Shown here piece by piece: positions 1-6,769 of a stretch of DNA of 8,921 nucleotides. The position numbers and the translations under genes are program-made. Position 1 is the first letter of the stretch; each line of letters opens with the position of its first letter. The notes beneath the pieces were generated by a model. It worked only from the letters and a program-made list of their open reading frames with translations. It searched no databases and was not told the DNA's origin. Source of the DNA: Collinsella aerofaciens (lineage in GTDB: Bacteria; Actinomycetota; Coriobacteriia; Coriobacteriales; Coriobacteriaceae); NCBI RefSeq assembly GCF_901212495.1, contig NZ_CAAKNY010000067.1, positions 1 to 8,921 of the forward strand. Reading direction: 5' to 3'.

Positions 1-11
1 CGCGACCCACC

Positions 12-173
12 CGCCACGAAATCGGCCCATCTACTACGTTTAAACCACTACCCTCAACCACAGCGAACAACGCAAAAAGAAAACCGCAGGTAGAAAGCCT
101 GAGGTTTTTCATAAAACGCGGTTGTGCTTGGGGGTGTTGGGCTAAACGTAGTAGATGGGCCAGTTTCGTGGCG
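12..173. repeat. Long imperfect palindrome (element A)
   Basis: Outer arms 12-42 and 143-173 are 31 bases each and match as reverse complements at 29 of 31 positions; the only mismatches are two adjacent bases. Pairing continues inward in imperfect form (CCA..ACCC.CAA.CACA on both sides, about 45-60 against 122-140). The centre of the whole element coincides with a smaller hairpin at 80-108. The element therefore behaves as one continuous 162 bp fold. No transposase is nearby. It could be a dispersed intergenic repeat, a small non-autonomous mobile element or a large bidirectional terminator. Confidence 0.8.
80..109. terminator. Bidirectional terminator-like hairpin at the apex of element A
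   Basis: The stem pairs AAAACC-g-CAGG (80-90) with CCTG-a-GGTTTT (98-108), giving ten pairs and one mismatch around a 7-base loop. On the plus strand it runs into TTTTT; on the minus strand it runs into TTTTCTTTTT. Either orientation fits a Rho-independent terminator. The minus orientation could stop leakage from the ECF operon. Confidence 0.5.
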
Positions 174-252
174 AGCGCCGTCAACCGATTCCCTGGGGAC
201 GTCTCGGGACGGAAGAAAACGGATCAATTGACTCTCTGAGGGCCATGATGCC

Positions 253-434
253 CGTCATATCAACCGGCCATTCCAAAACTATGCCGGTTTACGGGGCTGG
301 ATCTCAGATCCCTAACCACACGCAATTCGAGCGAAATAAAACCGCAGGTAGACGGCTCGTCTATTTTCGAAAAATGCCGGTATGATCGGCCTGCGCCAAT
401 CTAGCCCCGTAAACCGGCATAGTTTTGATATGAC
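253..434. repeat. Long imperfect palindrome (element B)
   Basis: Core arms 275-298 and 403-426 are 24 bases each and are perfect reverse complements. An outer 10 bp segment, GTCATATCAA (about 253-262) against TTGATATGAC (425-434), also pairs. Relative to the right arm, the left arm has about 13 extra bases (CCGGCCATTCCAA, 263-275) between outer and core segments, which looks like an insertion on one side. Inside are a 13 bp odd palindrome GGATCTCAGATCC (299-311) and a 6 bp hairpin at 349-363. The right arm lies about 40 bases beyond the stop of the minus-strand S-component gene, so it would be transcribed at the 3' end of that mRNA. Confidence 0.8.
338..367. terminator. Possible terminator hairpin near the centre of element B
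   Basis: A perfect 6 bp stem TAGACG / CGTCTA (349-354, 358-363) with a 3-base loop is followed by TTTT (364-367). It is preceded by AAAACCGCAGGTAGA (338-352), a 15-base string also present at the apex of element A (80-94). Read on the minus strand, the hairpin is followed by CCTGCGG and then TTTTATTT. As a terminator it is weaker than those after glmU and prs. Confidence 0.35.
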
Positions 435-473
435 ACCAAGGCAGTATTGATTCTCGCCCCGGCGCAATCGCCG

Positions 474-1187
474 CTACAGCCCGTACTTCACGACGACGCG
501 GTTGATGCGGCGGCACCAGGGCTTGTACAGGGCGGCCAAAAACACACAGGTCGCGAGTCCGTGCGTGATGTCGAACGGCACCGCCGTAGCAAGACGCGCC
601 GCAGCGCCTGCCCAGGTGAGCGGCTGCACAAAACCGATGATGTCATACGCGTTGATCACGACGCCATACAGCAAGCCCGAGGCAAAGCCGTACGCCATCA
701 GCGCCGGCATGCGCACGGTTCCATCCGCACGGTCGAACGCACCCGCATGCGCCAGCGCACCGCCAACATAGCCAACCAGGCCCCAGGCATACATCTGCCA
801 TGGCGTCCACATGCCCTGTCCAAAAAAGAAATTGCTGGTCAGCGCCGCCAGCGCACCGACCATGAAGCCGTTGCGTCGACCCAACGTGGCCCCCGCGATA
901 ATGGCGATAGCGCTCACGGGTTTAAAATCGGGAATGGGGCCGAACAAGATGCGGCCCGCCGCGGCCAGCGCCGCCAACACCAGCGTGGGCATAATCTGGC
1001 GCAGGCCTGGACGTGATGTCTCATAGCCCGCAAAGAACAGCGCGAGCACGAGCGCCACTACAACCAGCATGGCAAGCGCCGCCTGCTCAATGCCCGCCAG
1101 CAACGCCGCAGTCATCACTGCCGGCACCACCAGGAGCAGCGGAATCTCCATTTTTGTGAGTAGGCGCGGGGCGCGATGATCCGTCAT
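474..1187 (-). CDS. ECF transporter S component (substrate-binding membrane protein)
   Basis: This is a 237-residue hydrophobic protein with about six membrane segments, acting as the substrate-specific S component of an energy-coupling-factor importer in the cytoplasmic membrane. The central stretch at residues 85-143 carries family hallmarks: IPDFKP, a Gly/Ala-rich IIAGATLG, then TSNFFFGQG and WTPWQM, followed by a glycine-rich helix. This pattern resembles corrinoid/cobalamin-type (CbrT-like) S proteins, so B12-related uptake is my best guess, not proven. I chose ATG at 1187: it lies four bases past the ATPase stop (TGA at 1192-1194) and has AGGG nine bases upstream. A TTG at 1220 would add 11 residues but overlaps the ATPase gene. 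It is the last gene of the EcfT-ATPase-S operon; its TAG stop is at 474-476. Confidence 0.85.
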   Translation of the reverse strand: MTDHRAPRLLTKMEIPLLLVVPAVMTAALLAGIEQAALAMLVVVALVLALFFAGYETSRPGLRQIMPTLVLAALAAAGRILFGPIPDFKPVSAIAIIAGATLGRRNGFMVGALAALTSNFFFGQGMWTPWQMYAWGLVGYVGGALAHAGAFDRADGTVRMPALMAYGFASGLLYGVVINAYDIIGFVQPLTWAGAAARLATAVPFDITHGLATCVFLAALYKPWCRRINRVVVKYGL

Positions 1188-1191
1188 CCCA

Positions 1192-2646
1192 TCACGCCCT
1201 GTAGAACACGTTGTCGGCAAAGAAATCTGCCGGAGGCTCCATGCAGGCGATCTCGCCGTCGAACATCATGGCGACGTCGTCGGATACCTGCTCGGCAAAG
1301 TCTAAGTCGTGCGTGGCAATGACGACGGTGCCGCCGTCCTGCGCATGCTCGCGCAGGGCTCGGGCGATAATGCAGCGACTTGCCAGATCAAGGCCCTTGG
1401 TGGGCTCATCAAGCAGCAGCAGCTCCGGACCAATCAACAGCAGCTTTGCCAACGCAAGCAGCTGGCGCTGACCGCCCGAAAGATCGTACGGGTGACGCGT
1501 CTCCAAGCCCGCCAGGCCCAGGCGCGCTGTCTGCTCCTGTGCTGCGGCCTCGTCGTATCCGCAGGCCGAAGCCCATTCCATCAGCTCGTCGCGCACCGTT
1601 TCGGCGACCAGCAATGCCTTGGGATTCTGTGGCAGCAGCGCCGCCGAAGCCGTCCCACGCACCATGCGGCCACGCTGCAGCTTAGCCGTCTTGGCCAGCA
1701 CCGAGAGCATCGTCGACTTGCCGCAGCCGTTTCCGCCCACGACCGCATGCACCGCGCCGGCTGAAAACGTCACATCGAGCCCACGCAGCACCCAACCGCC
1801 CGCGCGATCGTAGCGAAACCAGCCCTCGCGAATAGCTGCCGCCGCACTCGTCGCCGCCCCCTGAGTGGGCCGACAAGAGTCCAAAGCCAAAAGCCCCTCG
1901 CGACTACCCAAACTCGCCCGGTCAACCACATCTCTCACGCGACCGCCCTCAATCTGGTACGCACGCGTCGCATACTCGAGCATCGGCCGCGGTTGATGCG
2001 TAGCCACAATAACCGTGCAGCCCAGCTCACGGTTCACGCGAAACAGCGCGTGCAGAAAATTCTTCTCGGCAACGGGATCGAGCTGAGACGTGGGCTCGTC
2101 GAGTAGCAGCACACGCGGACGCAGCGCCAGGACGGCAGCAAGCGACAGCAGCTGCTTGCGGCCACCCGAAAGCGTATCGGTATCGCGATGCAGCCAGTCC
2201 TCCAGACCAAAGAAATAGCTGGTCTCGGCAACACGGCGGCGCATCTCGTCGCGCGACACACCCAGATTTTCCAGGCCAAACGCCATCTCGTGCCACACGG
2301 TCTCGCACACAATCTGGTTCTCAGGGTCCTGAAACACGTAGCCCACGCGCTCCGCAGACGCGCGCACGTCCATGTCGGCAACGTCCTCGCCCAGCACGAG
2401 CAGTTCGCCAGTGCGCTCGCCCGTCGGAGCGATCTCGGGCTTGAGCAGCGACAGCAGCGTCGACTTACCCGATCCGGTACCGCCAACAAGCAGCGCAAAT
2501 GCGCCTTGGGGAACAGACCAGTCGAGCCGCTCGAGCACCGCAGCATCAGCCCCGGGGTAGGCAAAGCTCAGGTTCCGCACCTCAATCGCCGGCATATCCG
2601 GGCCAGACGCCGCGCCCGACACCGGGCCCCTATCCAACCGAGCCAT
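1192..2646 (-). CDS. ECF transporter ATPase with two fused ABC domains (EcfA1-EcfA2 type)
   Basis: The 484-residue protein contains two complete ABC ATPase domains in one chain and would power the ECF importer from the cytoplasmic face. Domain 1 has Walker A GGTGSGKS (55-62), Q-loop Gln106 in VFQDPENQ, signature LSGGRKQ (159-165), Walker B LLLDEP (about 180-185) and switch His217. Domain 2 has Walker A GGNGCGKS (304-311), Gln340, signature LSGGQRQ (389-395), LLLLDEP (409-415) and His446. Both sites look catalytically intact. Many ECF systems use two separate ATPases of about 280 residues; here they are joined by a linker around residues 240-275. ATG at 2646 overlaps the EcfT stop by one base (TGATG), and AGAGG lies about eight bases upstream, so translation is probably coupled. 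An internal ATG at residue 18 is less likely, as it lacks an obvious binding site. Confidence 0.93.
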   Translation of the reverse strand: MARLDRGPVSGAASGPDMPAIEVRNLSFAYPGADAAVLERLDWSVPQGAFALLVGGTGSGKSTLLSLLKPEIAPTGERTGELLVLGEDVADMDVRASAERVGYVFQDPENQIVCETVWHEMAFGLENLGVSRDEMRRRVAETSYFFGLEDWLHRDTDTLSGGRKQLLSLAAVLALRPRVLLLDEPTSQLDPVAEKNFLHALFRVNRELGCTVIVATHQPRPMLEYATRAYQIEGGRVRDVVDRASLGSREGLLALDSCRPTQGAATSAAAAIREGWFRYDRAGGWVLRGLDVTFSAGAVHAVVGGNGCGKSTMLSVLAKTAKLQRGRMVRGTASAALLPQNPKALLVAETVRDELMEWASACGYDEAAAQEQTARLGLAGLETRHPYDLSGGQRQLLALAKLLLIGPELLLLDEPTKGLDLASRCIIARALREHAQDGGTVVIATHDLDFAEQVSDDVAMMFDGEIACMEPPADFFADNVFYRA

Positions 2647-3539
2647 CAGCCAAACCTCTTCTCATCGATCGCATGCAACACGCAGGGCAGCACCATCCAG
2701 GCAGCATACACGACATAGCCCAGCCACGGCGCGGGCACCGAAAGCTGCGGGTAAAACGAATACTGCGCTGTCGCGGTCCATGCCACTGCCACCGCGGCGG
2801 CACCAAACGCCGCAAGTCCAACCAGCGCGGCAGCGTCGCCGCACGCCAGCCGATACCGCGCGTACGTCGTGCGACGAGTCGCGGCGCCCCACCCGCGCGA
2901 GCGCATGGCGTCCGCGCGCTCAAGCGAATCTTCCATGCCCCAGCCCATCAAAACGGTCGACGCCCGCAGGCGCGATCGCACGGGATCGGTGGGCGCGCGC
3001 CCCGACACATCGATCGCGTCCTGCACCGCCAGCACCGTGCGGCCGCGGCGCAAAAACTGTGGGATAAGCCGCATGCACATCGAGATCATGAGCGCGATCA
3101 CCGGAGCGGCGTTGCCCAAAAGCGCAAGCACCTTGTCGTAGCCAAGCATCGACGCCGCGGCCTCAAACCACAGCACGCTCGCCACAAACAGCCCACCCAT
3201 GCACAGGCCGTATACCATGCTCTCCAGATACACCGCACGCATGCCAATACGAAACAGCTCCGTCGAGCCCGAGGCGCTAAACAGCGGATTGAGAACCGCG
3301 ATGATCAAAATCACCGGCAGCTGCCAGCGAAGCGCCCCCAACGTGCGCGCGGTGCCGCGCGTCGCAAACCCGTACGCCAGCCCGCCCGCAAGCGACAGCG
3401 CGATCAGTACCGGTTGCATCGAGAACATGGTGAGCCCTAGCGCCAGCACCATGTAGAGCGCCGGCACCGCCGGATGCGACATCGAAAATGCCGCGACGGG
3501 CTCGATGGCCGACCTCTCTCGCATATTATCCACGGGCAC
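2646..3539 (-). CDS. ecfT: ECF transporter transmembrane coupling protein EcfT
   Basis: This 297-residue membrane protein joins the ATPase to the S component. Hydrophobic segments lie near residues 22-58, 74-88, 104-124, 140-157, 236-256 and 272-290. The diagnostic feature is the cytoplasmic coupling-helix motif ADAMRSRGWG (209-218), the A-x-x-x-R-G signature that docks onto the ATPases; QDAIDVSGRAPTDP (173-186) occupies the place of the first coupling helix. I take the GTG at 3539 as start because GAGGG lies about six bases upstream; ATG at 3524 (residue 6) is the alternative and would change little. It is the first gene of the minus-strand operon and overlaps the ATPase gene by one base. 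Length is slightly above the usual 260-280 residues. Confidence 0.9.
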   Translation of the reverse strand: MPVDNMRERSAIEPVAAFSMSHPAVPALYMVLALGLTMFSMQPVLIALSLAGGLAYGFATRGTARTLGALRWQLPVILIIAVLNPLFSASGSTELFRIGMRAVYLESMVYGLCMGGLFVASVLWFEAAASMLGYDKVLALLGNAAPVIALMISMCMRLIPQFLRRGRTVLAVQDAIDVSGRAPTDPVRSRLRASTVLMGWGMEDSLERADAMRSRGWGAATRRTTYARYRLACGDAAALVGLAAFGAAAVAVAWTATAQYSFYPQLSVPAPWLGYVVYAAWMVLPCVLHAIDEKRFG

Positions 3540-3667
3540 CCCATCCCTCGCTCAAACGCCAACGCCGCAGCGCCGCCGCCATACACAACCAGCGCAAATA
3601 CCACGCCGGCGGCAGCGGCATCGGCCATCGCGCATCAATCGTTACGCGCTCATCATATGCCTGCGGT

Positions 3668-3695
3668 ATCATATTGCGCCGTGTATCGTTTCCAA
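3668..3695 (-). promoter_or_regulatory. Candidate promoter of the ECF operon
   Basis: On the minus strand TTGGAA (3695-3690, four of six to TTGACA) is followed by a 16-base spacer and TATGAT (3673-3668, five of six to TATAAT). Transcription would start near 3661, leaving a leader of about 120 bases before the EcfT start at 3539. I did not recognise a cobalamin riboswitch in that leader. No equally good plus-strand promoter for glmU stands out, although TATCAT at 3667-3672 overlaps this -10 on the opposite strand. Confidence 0.35.
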
Positions 3696-3727
3696 ACACA
3701 CGTCTCTATAACGTAACAGGAGATCAC

Positions 3728-5140
3728 ATGGACGCAACCGCAATTATCCTCGCCGCCGGCGAGGGCACCCGCATGAAGTCGAACCACTGCAAGGTTTCAC
3801 ACAAGATCCTGGGAAAGCCCATGGTCCAGTGGATCGTCGACGCCACCATCAAGGCCGGCTGCAGCCGCGTCGTGGTCGTCATCGGCAGCCACGCCGACGA
3901 GATGCGCGCCCTCATCGATGGTGCCTACGCCAACAGCGCCACCAAGGTCGAGTGCGTCGAGCAGACCGAGCGCCTGGGCACCGGCCACGCCGTAAAGGTC
4001 GCGCTCGAGGCCTGCGGCATCACGCAAGGCCCCGTCGTCGTGCTCAACGGCGACCTGCCGCTCATCACCGCCGACACCGTCGCCAAGTTCGCGCAAACCG
4101 TCGCCACCGGCGAGCTCGCCTGCACCGTCATGACCATGACCCCGCCCGACCCCTTTGGCTACGGCCGCATCAAGCTGGGCGCCGACGGCCAGATCGAGCG
4201 CATCATCGAGCAGAAGGACTGCACGCCCGAGCAGGCCGCCACGCTGCTGGAGTGCAACGCCGGCTGCTACGCCTTCGACGGCGCGCAGCTTGCCGCCCAC
4301 ATTAACGAGATCGGCAACGACAACGCGCAGTCCGAGTACTACCTGCCCGACATGCTCGAAATCCTCAAGGGTCACGGCCAGGCTGTCTCCATCTTCCACT
4401 GCGACGACTACCGCGACGGCCTGGGCGTCAACAGCCGCATTCAGCTCGCCCAGCTCACCGCCATCGCGCGCGACCGCATCAACGAGCACTGGATGGCCGA
4501 GGGCGTCACCTTCATCGACCCCACGCAGGCTTGGATCGGCCCCGATGCCACCATCGGCCGCGACACCATAGTGTGGCCGCAGACGCATCTGGTCGGTCAC
4601 GTCACCGTGGGCGAGGAGTGTCAGCTCGGCCCCAACAGCCGCCTCACCGACACCACCGTCGGCAGCGGCTGCACCATCGATGAGACCATCGCCATCGAGG
4701 CCGTCATCGAGAACGGTGTCGACTGCGGCCCGCGCGCCTACCTGCGCCCGGGCACCCATATGCTCGACGGCTCCAAGGCCGGCACGCACGTGGAGATCAA
4801 GAAGTCCACGATCGGCGAGGGCTCCAAGGTGCCGCACCTGTCCTACATCGGCGACACCACCATGGGCTCCGGCGTCAACGTGGGCGCAGGCTCCATCACC
4901 TGCAACTACGATGGCGTGCACAAGCACAAGACCGTCATCGGCAAGGATGCCTTCATCGGTTCCGACACCATGATGGTCGCGCCCGCCCAGATTGGCGACG
5001 GTGCACTCGTGGCCGCCGGCTCCGTCATCACCGAGCCGGTCCCGGCCGACGCCCTGGGCCTGGGTCGTGCCCGTCAGGTAAACATTGAGGGCTGGGCCGC
5101 CGATTATCGCCGCCGTCTGCACGAGGACGACGAGGTATAA
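3728..5140 (+). CDS. glmU: Bifunctional UDP-GlcNAc pyrophosphorylase / glucosamine-1-phosphate acetyltransferase
   Basis: GlmU acetylates glucosamine-1-phosphate and then couples the product to UTP, giving UDP-GlcNAc for peptidoglycan and teichoic polymers in the cytosol. The 470-residue product matches the usual length of about 456. The N-terminal uridyltransferase domain shows LAAGEGTRMKS (8-18) with Lys22, QTERLGTGHA (79-88) and NGDLPL (107-112). The C-terminal left-handed beta-helix starts around residue 255 with hexapeptide repeats and contains RPGTHM (340-345), the probable catalytic His370 in HLSYIGD, GAGSITCNYDG (386-396) and the acetyl-CoA region GAL..AAGSV (425-433). Start: ATG 3728 with AGGAGA at 3718-3723. 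The reading frame is open further upstream to 3488, but that part overlaps divergent ecfT and is not plausible. The gene is followed by a strong terminator. Confidence 0.97.
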   Translation: MDATAIILAAGEGTRMKSNHCKVSHKILGKPMVQWIVDATIKAGCSRVVVVIGSHADEMRALIDGAYANSATKVECVEQTERLGTGHAVKVALEACGITQGPVVVLNGDLPLITADTVAKFAQTVATGELACTVMTMTPPDPFGYGRIKLGADGQIERIIEQKDCTPEQAATLLECNAGCYAFDGAQLAAHINEIGNDNAQSEYYLPDMLEILKGHGQAVSIFHCDDYRDGLGVNSRIQLAQLTAIARDRINEHWMAEGVTFIDPTQAWIGPDATIGRDTIVWPQTHLVGHVTVGEECQLGPNSRLTDTTVGSGCTIDETIAIEAVIENGVDCGPRAYLRPGTHMLDGSKAGTHVEIKKSTIGEGSKVPHLSYIGDTTMGSGVNVGAGSITCNYDGVHKHKTVIGKDAFIGSDTMMVAPAQIGDGALVAAGSVITEPVPADALGLGRARQVNIEGWAADYRRRLHEDDEV

Positions 5141-5157
5141 CGTTTTACCAAGCATCT

Positions 5158-5192
5158 AAGGAGCTGTTCCCATGGGGACGGCTCCTTTTTCT
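5158..5192 (+). terminator. Rho-independent terminator of glmU
   Basis: AAGGAGC (5158-5164) pairs with GCTCCTT (5181-5187). After one internal mismatch, GTTCC (5166-5170) pairs with GGGAC (5175-5179, one G-T pair). The stem runs into TTTTT (5186-5190). It lies 18 bases after the glmU stop and suggests that glmU and prs are largely separate transcription units. Confidence 0.9.
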
Positions 5193-5249
5193 ATTGTGAC
5201 CTGCGCGACCGGATGAGTGGTCGGTTCGTGTCCGTTGACGGTAAAGACA

Positions 5250-5287
5250 TTATCAAGACCTGATAAACCCCGCCGCGCGGTTACAAT
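5250..5287 (+). promoter_or_regulatory. Candidate prs promoter with overlapping palindrome
   Basis: CTGATA (5260-5265, four of six to TTGACA), a 16-base spacer and TACAAT (5282-5287, five of six to TATAAT) form a plausible promoter, giving a leader of roughly 40 bases. The palindrome TTATCA-agacc-TGATAA (5250-5266) overlaps the -35 box and could be an operator; no regulator can be named. A second -35-like TTGACG lies at 5235-5240 but has no well-spaced partner. Confidence 0.4.
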
Positions 5288-5331
5288 GCAACAAGGCATC
5301 TATATGGCATTCGATATAAAGGAGAAGGGTA

Positions 5332-6318
5332 ATGCCGATTAATGATCCCGAGAAGTCGGAGAATATGCGCAAGTCCATCCGCGTGTATTCCGGTTCCTCC
5401 AACCGTCCCCTCGCTCAGAAGATTGCTGAGTACCTTGGGGTCGAGCTTTCGGGCCTTACGCTAAAGCAGTTCGCCAACGGTGAGATTTACGCCCGCTACG
5501 ACGAGACCGTCCGCGGCGCCGACGTCTTCCTGATTCAGTCCGTGGCCGGCGGCAACGTCAACGACATGCTCATGGAGCTGCTCATCGCCACCGACGCTGC
5601 CAAGCGTGCATCCGCCCGCTCCATCACCGCCGTTATCACCCACTACGGCTATGCCCGCCAGGACCGCAAGGCCGGCCCGCGCGAGCCCATCACTGCCCGC
5701 CTCGTCGCCAACCTGCTCGAGCGCGCCGGTGTCAACCGCATCATCACCCTCGACCTGCACCAGGGTCAGATCCAGGGCTTCTTCGATATCCCGGTTAACC
5801 ACCTGTCCGCACTGCCGCTGTTTGGCCAGTACTACAACAACATGCACTTCGGCACCGACAACCTGGTTGTCGTCTCCCCCGACGTGGGTCGCGCCAAGGC
5901 CGCCAAGAAGCTGTCCGACATGCTCGGCTGCAGCCTCGCTATCGCCCACAAGGGTCGTCCGCGCCACAACGCCGCCGAGGTCATGGGCATCATCGGTGAT
6001 ATCGAGGGCAAGACCTGCGTCATCAACGACGACATGATCGACACCGCGGGCACCCTGTGCGCCAACGTCAAGGAGCTCAAGGCTATGGGCGCCGGCGACA
6101 TCTACGTATGCGCCACCCACGGCATCTTCTCCGGTCCGGCCATCGAGCGTCTGAACGACGCTCCGATTGTCGAGTGCCTCGTCACCGACGCCATTCCCGT
6201 CGAGGTCGGCGGCAAGATCAAGACCATCTCGGTCGCCGAGGAGTTCGCTCAGGCCATCTCCGCCGTTTACCACGAAGAGCCCGTCTCCACGCTCGTCGGC
6301 GGCGACTTCGCGCTGTAA
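5332..6318 (+). CDS. prs: Ribose-phosphate pyrophosphokinase (PRPP synthase, class I)
   Basis: Prs transfers pyrophosphate from ATP to ribose-5-phosphate to make PRPP, the precursor of purines, pyrimidines, histidine, tryptophan and NAD, in the cytosol. The 328-residue protein is the normal length plus about ten N-terminal residues. Family features are FANGEIYARYDETVRG (47-62), the flexible catalytic loop YARQDRKAGPREPITA (107-122), DLHQGQIQGFFD (141-152), SPDVGRAKAA (182-191), and the PRPP-binding loop NDDMIDTAGT (232-241), where Ala replaces the second Gly of the common TGGT. ATG 5332 is supported by AAAGGAG (5318-5324) seven bases upstream; Met12 has no such site. It lies between glmU and the accessory region and is followed by a very strong terminator. 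Confidence 0.97.
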   Translation: MPINDPEKSENMRKSIRVYSGSSNRPLAQKIAEYLGVELSGLTLKQFANGEIYARYDETVRGADVFLIQSVAGGNVNDMLMELLIATDAAKRASARSITAVITHYGYARQDRKAGPREPITARLVANLLERAGVNRIITLDLHQGQIQGFFDIPVNHLSALPLFGQYYNNMHFGTDNLVVVSPDVGRAKAAKKLSDMLGCSLAIAHKGRPRHNAAEVMGIIGDIEGKTCVINDDMIDTAGTLCANVKELKAMGAGDIYVCATHGIFSGPAIERLNDAPIVECLVTDAIPVEVGGKIKTISVAEEFAQAISAVYHEEPVSTLVGGDFAL

Positions 6319-6351
6319 TCCAGCGTGCATCGCATCATCTTTGGTGTTTTT

Positions 6352-6385
6352 AAAGGGGCCGGAAGCTCGCTTCCGGCCCCTTTTC
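6352..6385 (+). terminator. Rho-independent terminator of prs
   Basis: A 14-pair perfect stem, AAAGGGGCCGGAAG (6352-6365) with CTTCCGGCCCCTTT (6370-6383), closes a CTCG loop and ends in TTTT (6381-6384). It lies 33 bases after the prs stop. Transcription from prs into the accessory region should be low. Confidence 0.95.
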
Positions 6386-6405
6386 TATTCCTCGCCAACC
6401 CGCCC

Positions 6406-6608
6406 TGGACAGTTAGTTCAGATACGTATTTATTTAAGAACCTAATGAGCCTCTTAGGGCATCTGAAGATGGCCGACGGATACTCTAAACAGCCCGAACC
6501 CGACGCTTTCGAGCGCAGTCGTCACACTTTGCCTTTCATTCGCCCTCAAAAGCCCCTGAAAATACCCAAGCAAAACGCTGCTTTATACGTATCTGAACCA
6601 ACTGTCCA
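6406..6608. repeat. Inverted-repeat element C (first of a pair)
   Basis: Arms 6406-6429 and 6585-6608 (24 bases) are reverse complements with one mismatch. Each reads GGACAGTT-n-GTTCAG then ATACGTAT, itself an 8 bp palindrome at the inner edge. The interior is about 155 bases; near its centre CGCT-TTCG-AGCG (6504-6515) forms a short UUCG-loop hairpin. The same arms recur at 7934-8135. No transposase is present. A short non-autonomous mobile element or a structured regulatory/RNA element are the main options. Confidence 0.85.
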
Positions 6609-6686
6609 ACACCCATCGCTGACATTAGCAGCGGGACTCACTTTCTCGCAAGCTCTCAGTAATATCCCCGTTTTCCTAACACCCGA

Positions 6687-6727
6687 CCGTTCATGGCGCG
6701 CAGCACCCCGCTGGGCGAAAAGAACGG
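6687..6727 (+). other. Hairpin upstream of the accessory gene
   Basis: CCGTTC (6687-6692) pairs with GAACGG (6722-6727), and after a four-base internal loop CGC-g-CAGC (6697-6704) pairs with GCTG-g-GCG (6710-6717) around an ACCCC loop. It ends about 40 bases before the ATG at 6770 and has no T-tract, so it is not a terminator. A role in the leader or a protein-binding site is possible; chance is not excluded. Confidence 0.35.
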
Positions 6728-6769
6728 CATGGCAGTCGCGTTTCGCCAGCGGCTTAGTACCTTGTAACT

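Larger units (their letters stand above)
1..473. other. Gene-free intergenic stretch with two long palindromic elements
   Basis: I see no credible protein gene here. The only ORF of note (155-385, plus) begins inside the right arm of one palindrome, overlaps the other, has no ribosome binding site and encodes a low-quality peptide. The stretch holds two long imperfect inverted repeats (12-173 and 253-434), each with a terminator-like hairpin near its centre. It lies downstream of the minus-strand ECF operon ending at 474, so these structures could end that transcript. The gene to the left lies outside the window. Confidence 0.7.
6386..6769. other. Gene-free stretch between prs terminator and accessory gene
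   Basis: The stretch holds the inverted-repeat element 6406-6608, then about 160 bases before the accessory ATG at 6770. In those 160 bases I see a hairpin (6687-6727) but no clear -35/-10 pair and no good ribosome binding site before 6770. A plus-strand open frame across the stretch (6325-6903) crosses the prs terminator and both repeat arms, so I do not take it as a gene. Base composition is visibly less GC-rich than in glmU or prs. Confidence 0.6.

Noticed and set aside
155..385. 76-residue open frame in the left intergenic region
   Set aside because: It runs through the arms of two palindromes, has no ribosome binding site and shows no protein-like pattern.
12..434. CRISPR array in the left region with repeated AAAACCGCAGG strings
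   Set aside because: Only two copies of the short string exist, about 258 bases apart, with no regular repeat-spacer spacing and no cas genes in the window.
2499..3440. 313-residue plus-strand open frame opposite ecfT and the ATPase gene
   Set aside because: It encodes a very Arg/His/Gln-rich peptide and is antisense to two well-supported genes.
3488..3727. Upstream in-frame extension of GlmU by 80 residues
   Set aside because: It overlaps the start of divergent ecfT. The ATG at 3728 has a good ribosome binding site and gives the canonical N-terminus with the LAAGEGTRM motif at residue 8.
3797..5155. 452-residue open frame on the minus strand opposite glmU
   Set aside because: It is fully antisense to an unmistakable glmU, and the product is a low-complexity Gly/Ala/Asp/Val chain typical of an antisense frame in GC-rich DNA.
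5461..6330. 289-residue open frame on the minus strand opposite prs
   Set aside because: It is the same kind of antisense shadow, low complexity, with no recognisable domain and no start signal.
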